DNA of 64,000 nucleotides from Gerris lacustris (lineage: Eukaryota; Arthropoda; Insecta; Hemiptera; Gerridae). Shown here one piece after another: positions 44,024 to 54,171 of the stretch. The notes beneath the pieces were generated by a model. The model searched no databases. It worked only from the letters and a program-made list of their open reading frames with translations, and was not told where the DNA came from. Each line of letters begins with the position of its first letter. Position 1 is the first letter of the stretch. Location of the stretch: assembly GCA_951217055.1 (NCBI GenBank), contig OX578281.1, positions 29,823,101 through 29,887,100 on the forward strand, given 5' to 3'. The translations under genes and the position numbers were made by a program.

Positions 44024-47000
44024 ATGAAGTAGGAAATTTTCATTTTTTATTTTAAATTTTTGTTAAAATTAAATTCAAATTGTTAGAAATAGAATTTAAT
44101 CAAATGTGTAAACTTGTAAACATTATAGATACATTAATATTATTATGTGGAGTTAAAGTTTTTATCTAAATTGAATTTATTGATTTTCAAAAAGAATTAA
44201 ACAAAAAATGTAGAGGAATTGTGGCTACTAGATACACTCGTATTATGTTACGTAGTGTTCCGAGATTTTATGTGATATTCTAGATTTTTCGGTCGTTACA
44301 GTTACTTTAAGGGCTTAGGGACAGACGTTACCCAGTATTAGAGATATTGTCAGGGAAGTTACTGTTTTTCTAATGAAGTAACAACGTGAACTACTTAAAG
44401 TAACAACTGTTGATACAGTTTCTTCATTAGAGCAGAATGTATTTCCCTGAAGATGCTAATATTATTAGGTACGAAACATCAGGCCTACACACTGTTAGAG
44501 ACATTTTCAGGAGAGTGCATGTTGTTCTTAGGAAGTAACAACGTAAAAATCTAAAAGTTACGACTGCTGATACAGTTTCTTCCTTAGAGCAACATTTCCC
44601 TGGAGATACTACCATTGCTGGGGGTATACTAAACGTCAGGAACTACAAAAATTGAACCACGGTCAAAATGCACACAAAAACAATCAAAATAGGTACACAT
44701 CTATTTACTCGGTTCTATAAGAAATTTTGGAGTTAGTGTCAAATTAAATACTCGTACATTAATGACGCGATAAACATATCACGATGTAACAACTTTGACT
44801 GAAGTTAAATCAGTGTAGTGATGGTTCGCGCCACATAATCTACTAATTCAATCACGGTGGTTCGTCGGCTTCAATGATGAATACCCTTACAAGTCTAAAC
44901 TCACCTGTACTGTTATCTACATTATTATTTTTTTAATTTTTAAATATTAATAATATGTAAACTTTCCAGGTGGTTAGGACTAGTCATTCTAGCAGCCTTC
45001 GTTAGACTGAACAATGCAGAGTCTAGGGATGAAGATGGTAAATTACGTACCGGTATAGGCTTGGGAATTAATGTTTGGTAAATATTCAGTATAACATAGC
45101 CTCTTATCTTTTGTTTAATTACAATATGACCAATTTCACTTTATTTCCATTTGAATTAAATTATTTTATACATATTTGCTTCTGATTTTACTGAAAATAA
45201 CGGAAGCAATGTGATCATTCTGAAAAACAAAATTATTAAATGTCTCCGAAGTCACACATTCTTAGACAGAAATCCGTTTTAGATTAACAGCGAACATTTT
45301 TGGTCTTTTGTCTGTTTGTCATTTAAGACTTGCGAACCACTACGTCTTAAAAACCAATTTATCGTTTTTGATGAAATTCAGATATAATGTAACAATCACA
45401 TTGTTGGACCATGATCATTTCAACCTTCTGTGCTCATTTTTCTTGCTTCTGAATGAGCACAAACTTTTTTTTTTTTTTAATTAAAAGCTATATCTTTAAA
45501 AGTTCTCATCCAATTATGAAGAAATTTGGATGGTTTGTCAAAAGTAGCATACAGATAGTCTCATATTAATTTTATCCGACTGAGCAAAATATTGATACAG
45601 GCAATGGAATATAATTAGACAGCAGTGGTTTAATTATGGCCTACCATTATAAATTTCAATAAAATTGTACTAGTTTCAAGATGGTTCTTAATGATGTTGA
45701 CGGACAAATAATGTTGACCGACAAACGGCCATGAGTATGTTGATATCTACAATATAGCACGGAGGAGAAGCTGGAGACAAAACTACATCTTGTCAATGTG
45801 GCTGGGCCAATGTAATCCATTTTTACTAACGTTAACAGATATTTGTTAAGGAGTTTTTGTATTCGGAGACATACAACAATTCGCTCTTCAGAATGTTCAC
45901 AATGTTTCCATCACCTTAGTCATGGTTGGAAGCTAAAACAATGTATAACATTAAATACATAAATGTAGCGATATGTTACAGGCAATCACCAAGTGAAATA
46001 AAATCAGTGAACTATCCTCGGTTCGCGCCCCATGATCTAATTCAATCATGGTGGTTCGTGGGCTTCGGAGATGAATACCCTAAAAAGGCTATGAAACTCA
46101 TCTGTACTGATATCTCCATTCCAGAGGTAGTACGATCTGTCAAGATAAAAAATATAAGATAGCTTATTCATTTTTAATTGTACTCTGTCGATAAACCTAA
46201 TTATAAACAAGGGGTAATACATTTATTTTTAATTATTTTTGTTAAGGATGGAGTCCTAGAATGGGAAGATGGATCAATTAAGAAAGAATGGCGTGGCGAA
46301 ATTCGCCCATTCTCCCTTATTTCTGCAACCCATGATGTACGTCTAAGACTAACAACAGGAAAGAAAGAAGAAGCACGCGTTTCCTGCAATATTCAGGTAC
46401 TTTCAAATTATAATAATTACTAATTTATTTAGTTAAAATAAGCTAAAATGTATTCTTATTTATATATTTATATTTAATTATACATTTGCAGGCCATTTAT
46501 TTAGATAGTAGACGAAATGAAGTGACCACCACACCCAAACCAATTAAAAATAAGTACAGGTAAGTTTTTCTAAATTAATCAAAATTAGTTCAAACTTAGG
46601 TTAAGTTCAATAATTATCTAAATATTTTACCTGATATATTGTCTTCTTCATTCTGCAATAAGTTAGACTTCACTTAGACTTATAAAGTTGAAGGGCTATT
46701 TCTCATCATAACATTTCATCCAAAAACAACAATTTATCTAATGAAACATAATTATAAATATATTTATTTATTTACAATTCTTTTTAATATATTGGGTAAA
46801 TCAATCAGTTTAAGTATTCTTGAAGTTGCTACAGACAAAACGTTTAGATAAAACATTGATTATAACGGCGATTTAGAGATGCAGGCAGCAACAAAGGGCC
46901 AGAACCTGAAGCCAAGTTAATAAATCTTTTGAGGACCAATAACTTCCACTTATACTCTCATAGTTTGTTTACCAATTCTTGGCTACTTTTTAAGACAAAC

Positions 47001-50000
47001 AAGGCAAACTCCCTAACCTAGTTTGCGGTAACGATTAAAATACTATTCCTAATTGTTATTGATTGTATTTAGGTTTATCCCTTCAGAGGAAGTTGACTCA
47101 AGTGAGCACGGAGGAGAAGCTGGAGACAAAACTACATCTTGTCAATGTGGCTGGGCCAATAAGGTAATCAATATTCACTAACGTTATTTTTTAAGATGAT
47201 TCTAACACATTGCAATGGAATAAAATTCTAATCGTTGTTAATAGTTTGGTTCACGTATTGTGAACGGTACTGAGACAAACAGGAACGAGTTCCCTTTCGC
47301 AGCAGCTTTGATTGAGCGTGACAGCAGGTGGCGATTCTGTGGATCTACTATCATCACCGAATACCACGCTATCACTGCAGCTCATTGTACCGAAAGACCA
47401 CTCAGGGACAAAATTCCTCTAGCTATCATCGTCGGTATTCACAATCTCAATGATGGTGAGTCAACTAATACACTAAAAATTATTAATTTTTATTTTTCAA
47501 ATAATACACTCAGTAAAGAAAGAAATAAGAACGCCAATTGAGGTGATAATAAAGAGAGGCGATTGTAAGAGCCGAAGAGGTGATAATAAGAGCTATTGAA
47601 TTGATGATATAAAACAATTAATCAATATACCTGCTTCCATAAGATACTGAAAATAGAGCGGAGAGGACTCCGATTAAAAAAACGCACTTTATATTTTATA
47701 TACATCCTTGACTGTTTATTTTCTTGTATTCAAAGTAGATATAAAGAAAAAGTATTGTGATGGTATTAAACTGTAGTCCATTTCAATACATTTAGTTACA
47801 TATAACTATGTAATGTAAGTCCTTTTCCCGGGAAAATCTATTTCCCGAGATATTGATAAATATAAATCTGTTTTTTTTTTAAAAACCAAAACAAAAATTA
47901 ACAATTAGATATTATTGGATTTAAATACAGTATCTATCAGTATTAAATATCATATCTATATCTATCAGACCAATTTCTTTTTATATACTCCTAAGATTAA
48001 ATACAGCAAGTAGATTGAAAAAGCCATGTCTAAGGACTGGGAGTGGATGTTTTGCATCGTCGCGCAGTTGGTGCTGCACTCCCTCTTCCATTCCAAAAGC
48101 TTGTGAGTTTAAAGTCTCAGCCAATTTATATATTTTGTTTATAATGATATTGGGCTTATTCTAGAGATTAAACCACCAACCGAAATTATCGAAGTAGAGA
48201 GAGCTTTCCAGCATCAAGAATACGCAGGATCACCTACCTACAAGCACGACTTAACTCTTCTCATCCTGAAGACCAAGATCACCTTCGGACCTCAAGTTGG
48301 ACCAGCCTGTCTTCCAACTCACCAAGTTAAACTTGATAGACAATACATCAAGATTATCGGTAACAATAATTATTGATGTCATTTCGACTTCACTAGCTTA
48401 TTTATTTGTTTCTTAGCATTATCTGTGAATTGATGATAAATTAGAATTTGATAAGAGCATCAGTAAGTGGTCATCATGAAGAATTCCAAGATATTGGCTC
48501 TACAAGCCAAATAGATATTTTCATTATCAAAGCAATTTTCGAGTGTTTGGCCTCTAAAAACTATTATATGAAGTCTTGATTTGGTTTCAGACAATTTATT
48601 AAATTTAACTAACCTATAACGCACTAATTATTAAAAGTAATAATGTAGTAATTTTTTATTTAACTAACCTGTAGTATAAGTGTTACTAACTATTTCTTGT
48701 ATAACCGGTTTTTTCAGAGGCCGCAAGCTTGTTTAAAAATTACAAATTTATATTGTCAACAGGAGTCGTTTCAAAACGTAGCTCAAATACTGTAAGCATC
48801 TGATGGTGCTTCCAAGCGGCTAAACGACCTAGACTATTGTGCTATCAATCATTTGTCACCTGATATCAAGAAATAATAATGATTTCTACAGTCCTACTCG
48901 ATTGTATTGTTGTAAAGGCGTTAAAATGTAACAAAATTAATTATTCAGGATGGGGTGGACTTTACTGGCAGGGACCTCAGTCTGAATACCTGAGGAAAGT
49001 CAACGTCAGGGTTGTACCCATGGACGAGTGTAACTACGAATACAGAGGTGTTGATGAAGTCAACCCAACTCAGATATGTACATTCGCCAAGTACCGTGCT
49101 TCCTGTCAGGTTCGTTCATCCAAAATGCCTTTCTGAATCTAGTTTAATGATATTTAAGACATGGCAGCGTCTATGGAGTTCATCATCAAAGAATAACCTG
49201 GATTCAAGGTTATTCCTAGATTAATGAGGCGAGGACTTGCTGTATACAATGTACTTTAAATGGAGATGCAAAATTAGAGTCGCATTAGACACTTACGTCT
49301 TATAAAGAGCAATTGGAAGCTTTGGCGATTGTTTCTTTAACTTTCCAAGACCAGCAAATGAAATGAAGAGTATTTTCAAACTTCTTCGTGATCTTATTAA
49401 GTAAGATTAAGATATAATTTTTTTTTTCTTAGGGAGATTCCGGTGGTCCAGTTATCTGGCTAGATCCTGATACTAACAGGTACACACTTGTTGGAGCCGT
49501 GTCTTTCGGTACAGCATGTGGAATGAGACCAACAGTCCATACTGCCATCGGCCATTATCTTGACTGGATTGAACATTATGTCAGAGGTAAAATTATATTT
49601 TTTAACCTTATACAAAATACAACTAGACTTGTAATTATACAGCAGATTGGACACTAATTTCTATTCTGATTCCGGATCAGGCACAAGAATTGAACAGCGA
49701 AGTTCAAGGTGTCCATAGGGGAAGGAAGTAACTGGTTGCGCACGCAGATTTTGCACTCAAATAGTTTAATGGAGTGGTCGACTGTAGTTCTTTACATTAC
49801 AGCAAAGATGCAACAATGCACCCAAGTAAATTGGTATACTCAATTCGAGATAATATAACATTTAACTGATAAATAACATTTAGGTTATTTATCAGTGGTA
49901 ACCACTTAGGAGCTTACTTAGCTAGTTTTACCAGGGACCCCACGATATAGAGGATGTCACGGGGTAGGCATGTACCTCCATCGGCTGCATTAACTGTAGT

Positions 50001-50087
50001 ATCGTCATCAATAATTTTTATTCGTAATTTGTAATTTTTATTTTTACAGTTTCCAAAGGAAGTAAAATATGCCAGAAGGTCCAGTAA
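44024..50087 (+). CDS. CUB-domain S1 serine protease A (11 exons, 441 aa)
   Basis: Coding exons: 44024-44028, 44970-45077, 45982-46126, 46247-46396, 46492-46559, 47073-47163, 47245-47455, 48165-48359, 48949-49109, 49433-49586, 50050-50087; phases join throughout. The five-base first coding exon (ATGAA) joins a signal peptide (MKWLGLVILAAF). Then come a CUB-like domain (about residues 35-140), a Thr/Pro linker, a CxCGW motif, and the activation site SR/IVNG. The triad is His in TAAHC, Asp in KHDLTLL and Ser in GDSGGP. Position 189 (chymotrypsin numbering) is Ala instead of the trypsin Asp, and 226 appears to be Thr, so specificity is not tryptic. This is a secreted zymogen; related CUB-S1 proteases occur in bee and predatory-bug venom and in heteropteran saliva. 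A gut or immune role is also possible. Confidence 0.88.
44300..44640 (+). repeat. Duplicated ~165 bp block ending in a GAAAC-type hairpin
   Basis: Two units share TTAGAGAYATT..AGG.A, AAGTAACAACGT, GATACAGTTTCTTC.TTAGAGCA and TTTCCCTG.AGAT..TA. The first ends CCTGAAGATGCTAATATTATTAG then GTACGAAACATCAGG; the second is a decayed version. It lies in gene A intron 1. A minus-strand open frame here is a shadow. Confidence 0.7.
45185..45350 (-). repeat. Family X repeat, copy 5 (inverted)
   Basis: AATAACGGAAGCAATGTGAT, GACAGAAATCCGTTTTAGAT, GAACATTTTTGGTC and CTGTTTGTC, in reverse order to copy 1. In gene A intron 2. Confidence 0.75.
45757..45811 (+). pseudogene. Exon fossil: exact 55 bp duplicate of gene A exon 6
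   Basis: GCACGGAGGAGAAGCTGGAG to GGCTGGGCCAAT is identical to 47106-47160. The following AAG of the real exon is missing, so the duplicate runs directly into GTAATCCATTTTTACTAACG, which matches the real intron flank (GTAATCAATATTCACTAACG). No acceptor precedes it. It sits in intron 2, 1.35 kb upstream of the true exon. Confidence 0.92.
45850..45935 (+). repeat. Family X repeat, copy 6, next to protease exon 3
   Basis: TATTCGGAGACATACAACAA, CTTCAGAATGTTCACAATG and TTTCCATCACCTTAG. It lies just 5' of exon 3 in gene A; the equivalent position in gene B (55805-55975) also has a copy, so the insertion predates the duplication. Confidence 0.75.
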
Positions 50088-51940
50088 ATGAAGACAAATG
50101 ATTTACGAAAAGATTATTTTGAAATAACCAAAATAAATGAAACACTAAAATAAAAAAATAAAAATCTTATTGTAAACCTTAATTTTGATAAGGGGATTCT
50201 AATAAAAAAACAGTACATAATATATACCTTGTTCTATTTTCCCTAATTTTAAATTATATAAATATCTATTTAGAACTATTAAAGAAATGTCAGAAAAAAT
50301 AATATGTACTAATGCAAGGAAAATAATCAACTTTCTGTATAGAAGTGATTTGTAGTACTGTGCTAATTAGTTTTCATATATTATCTTTAAATAAAAAAAG
50401 CATTTTATTTGGTTTTGAAATTATTTTATGTAGTTAAACCTACATTAACATAATATAAAGGAACATTTTTTCACTTTGAGAAAGGTATGCTTTAATCGTT
50501 ATGTTGTGCAGTGAGGTTCACTATTCTCTCACTACCCACTTCTAGAACTACTTGTAGTCTTCAAAGTTAGAGACCCATTTATATTCACTTTGCTCCCTCT
50601 ACTCCCTTCTCAGTTCTTTGACTTAAACTAACCTCGAAATTGAACCTTCTTATTAAAAGCCAGTTCAGAGTACGAGATTCAGTAACAGTTCAGTTATTTT
50701 TGAGATTATAATGTACTACTCACTTTATTTAAGAGTAATTAAACTAGATATCGTATTTTATGCCATTTAACTTGAGGTTGTAATTCAATTTATCCAAAGA
50801 ACTTTTCATGACAAATTAACCTAATATAATATAATTCGTAAAACTCAAAAATCATAACTGATTATCGTAAATAATAATTGTACTACATCGTCTAAAAATC
50901 TCGAGCCCCACACACAGCAACATAATTAGGGGTCAATAAAACGAGTAGTAATTAAACTTAAAATGAGTATTAAAAAAATATTAAAATAAGTTCTGTGTGT
51001 ATTGTTTTTTGATAATGACTATATATATAATAGTTATAATGTCAATATTTATTAAAAGGCAAGGAAAACTCCCAAGTTGTAGAAACTGTTGCCAGACATG
51101 AAGACTATCGGCAGGTTATAGCACGGTACATGTGCTTAATTCGTTGCGTAAACACTAACAAAAATGCTAAATTAAATTTTAAGCTATTGGGATCTAATAG
51201 TTAAATTAAACATAATCTTAGTTAATGTATAATTTCATCTAGAGTTTGGCAATTTCTCTACATTTTAATTTTCAAAAGGCAAATGCTTTAAAATTATGAA
51301 AATATATTTCCATGTTGAAGAATCTTGACAAAATACTTGATTTACCGCACCCTCTTAATTAATACGTAAGACCATATTTTCAAAAATCCCCTAATCACAA
51401 CCCTACAGATAATTTATTTAGGTCACTATCATAATATATTTATGATTGGGACAACTGCTGCAAAGGACCAAATATTTATAGAATAGGAACATAAATAGAT
51501 ATGATCTATTAAATAGCTTGAACTATCTTTTGTGATTACAAGGGGGCTCTGCCCCACTCGTCAACCCCCGGAAGACGGTCGCTACTCGGCGAATACACTG
51601 CTTGGAGTGCTATACAAACCTCCCCATCAGTGCTATCCTGAGACAGCCCTATGTGAAGGTCAAGGTGTGGGACATTACATTGAGCACATGTTTACAATTA
51701 AAGAAAAAAAATAAAATGGGAAACATTTTTAAGTTAAATAACTATTGAATTCGATTAGGAAGAAAAACGTCGTTAGTCTCATTTTTAAGATCAAAAAACA
51801 TATATAATACGTCAGAAAAATTGGAAGCACATACTTCAAAAAAGCAGTCAGAAGGAAACATGAAATGTTTCCAAAAAAAAACCCGCAGGGTTAAGAGTAA
51901 AGGGAAAGAGAAAGTAGTGCGGAGTATATATCCTTCCCTT
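50088..51940. other. Gene A 3' flank and intergenic sequence
   Basis: AATAAA at about 50132 is a likely poly(A) signal. Around 51540-51690 a small GC-richer open stretch (GGGGGCTCTGCCCCACTCG) has no recognised homologue. The rest is AT-rich with no gene seen. Confidence 0.45.
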
Positions 51941-51944
51941 TCCA

Positions 51945-52340
51945 AAAAATCGGTCAGAGACAACTCAGACAAACTTTCTCATAAATGAGTTCATAATTAC
52001 TTGGCCCTGTGTTTTCCATTTATTAGTTTTCGTTGGTACATTTAATTATTATGGAACATTTTATCAAAATATATCATACAAATAACTTCTCCTCGGGAGA
52101 AAATTCATTTCTCGATTGCGCCTCGGGGTATGATTTTTCTGAACATGTATGTCAAATTTCGTCAAAATCGGCCCAGTAGTTTAGGCTCCAGGTGTCTGTA
52201 CAGACAGACGACAGACAGACATTTATTAAAAACCACTTTTTTGGACTCAGGGGACCTCAAAACGTGTAAATCCATCAAAAATTCAAAATCGAATTTTCGC
52301 GCCATCACAATACTTTCTCTTTATATGAGAAAGAAAAAAG
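51945..52340. repeat. Family Y repeat, copy 1
   Basis: It starts ATCGGTCAGAGACAACTCAG and ACTTTCTCATAAATGAG, has CTCGGGGTATGATTTTTCTG, AAATCGGCCCAGTAGTTTAG, CAGACAGAC, and ends CACAATACTTTCTCTTTATATGAGAAAG. The TTTCTCATA/TATGAGAAA ends form short inverted repeats. A shorter version of 54799-55428. Confidence 0.8.
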
Positions 52341-52627
52341 GGGAGGGTATTTCTAACTCAACTACTAATTTAATTTAGTATACCCTTCTCTTTCATATTC
52401 ACTAGACTCTCTACAGAAAAATACATCCTTGATTAGAAATTTATTTATCTGCTGTTAACATTTTATTTTTTCCGCGACTGTATGAATATAACTATGACTA
52501 TATGAATGTAAGGGAATGTCTGGAACAGTTTAAAATAGCAATATCAAACAATCAGAAACCTTTTTGCACTATGATTAAATTTCAAAACACATCAGTACAG
52601 TTAAACTTTGATTACTCGGGATAATAT

Positions 52628-52685
52628 GTACTTCTTTAGATTGCTACTCCCCTTATAAAAAAACAGAGGGGAGTAAAAATCTAAA
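52628..52685. repeat. Mini copy of MITE family Z (ends only)
   Basis: CTTCTTTAGATTGCTACTCCCC and GGGGAGTAAAAATCTAAAG almost touch, leaving a short hairpin: an internal-deletion derivative. A similar one is at about 54613-54656. Confidence 0.6.
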
Positions 52686-52702
52686 GATGGTGTACGGAAT
52701 AT

Positions 52703-52854
52703 TCTTCTTTAGAATGTTACTCCCCTTATAAAAACAGAAGTGTGATATTCCTTTGTCCCAAAGTACATTAGACTAAACACCCCTTTGTCCCAATAGTTAT
52801 TTAGTCAGTCATTTATATTCTAAAAAAACACAGGGGAGTAACAATCTAAATAAG
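52703..52854. mobile_element. MITE family Z, copy 2
   Basis: CTTCTTTAGAATGTTACTCC to GGGGAGTAACAATCTAAATAAG with TTTGTCCCAAAGTACATTAG inside; about 150 bp. Confidence 0.75.
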
Positions 52855-52909
52855 TACCCTTCTTTTAAATATGAACAAGATATTTTGGTATTTACACTAC
52901 AATTTCTTC

Positions 52910-53025
52910 CGAGCTTACCAAAGGTAACGGATGCATTGTGATCATTTTGAAGAAACATTTTTTTTTTTTGTCTCTGATTTCAAAAATTTCTAAACAGATC
53001 TCCGTTTCAGACATCGGGGAACTAT
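52910..53025 (-). repeat. Family X repeat, copy 7 (inverted)
   Basis: TTCCGAGCTTACCAAAGGTAACGG, TGCATTGTGATCATTTTGAA and CTCCGTTTCAGACATCGGGG in reverse order to copy 1. Confidence 0.75.
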
Positions 53026-53366
53026 TTAAATAAATGAATTAATGAAGGAGGTGAGAAGCTACAATCTAGAATCTTGAGTTCCATGCTATTTTGGCAATTT
53101 GAATGTACTAGATATAAAGAACAAAGAAAGAACTTATCAGTACAATAAAATATTAAAGAAGATTCTTCAATAACAAAAAAAACTAAAGTAATGTTTTTTT
53201 AGTTAAACATTTAAAAAATACTGTAAAATTAACGATAGACATTGGATCATAACTAATTACTGCACCTTAAAAATTAAAACTTATAAAATCCATATGCTAG
53301 GTTCTTAATCCTTACTTCTGGAAAGACTTGAGTCTGACAATCCTGATTTGAGTTTTCTACTCCATA

Positions 53367-53519
53367 AAGCCTAGTTTGCACGGGTCGAGTATTTTAGTAT
53401 TAGTAGCCACGGTTGAGTAATTTAGTCAGTGTCGAGTATGTAAATTTAGTAAGTAACAAAGTGTCCAAACGAGTCGAGTATTAAATTATTAAAATACTCG
53501 ACCCGTGTAAACTAGGCTT
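53367..53519. mobile_element. MITE with inverted ends AAGCCTAGTTTgCACGGGTC
   Basis: The left AAGCCTAGTTTGCACGGGTC and right (inverted) AAGCCTAGTTTACACGGGTC continue through GAGTATTTTA; 153 bp, about 30 bp arms, bounded by TA-rich flanks. Confidence 0.8.
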
Positions 53520-54098
53520 AAAAGTCGGCTGCAGGCGCATGAGGAGCAATATGACTTTGAACTTTGTTAAACTTCCCATTTCATCCAATTAATAACGTTA
53601 TTTCAAATGACTGAAGCACTTTTTTAAGGTTTTGCCGATAAAAAATTGATTAAAACATAAACTCAGATGAATATATTCAAATCAAATCCCCCACAATGCA
53701 AAAAATTGACCCTTGTCCTAAAAGCCACTGGATATAATTAATACCAAATAAATCTGACGACAAAATAATATATACTAACATATGTTGTAAATTTTAGAAC
53801 TATTAAAAGAATCATTTCATTCTTATACTATCAATTTCAATGCTTTTTATTTTTCCAAATCCAGTAACAATAGAGATAAAATGAGCAAATACATATTTTT
53901 TTTATTTCAGTTTCTTTTTTTGGTATAAATAATTTATTCTCTCAGGTAACAATAATATCCAATTATTATAAAATCTTTCTTGTAAAAAATAAAAAGAAAA
54001 TACATAACTACACATGGGTCAAATTAAATATTTATACTAAAATTAAAAAAAGAAGGATCAAATAGATAAATAGACATAGTCATAGTGACGAAGTCAAC

Positions 54099-54171
54099 AA
54101 AATGTGATAAATCAGGCTATTTATTGTAAAAAAATTACTTTCAGTTTCTTCTTCATAGAAAAAACATCGAT
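54099..54171 (+). promoter_or_regulatory. Core promoter of protease gene B
   Basis: GTGATAAATCAGGCTATTTATTG as in gene A. TATTTATT is at 54118-54125, and an arthropod-type initiator TCAGTT lies at 54141-54146, with its A 25 nt from the box. The 5' UTR would be about 29 nt. CATAGTGACGAAGTCAACA upstream is also conserved with gene A. Confidence 0.75.

Noticed and set aside
46201..46389. Minus-strand frames over protease exon 4 in genes A and B
   Set aside because: Antisense shadows of conserved coding exons.
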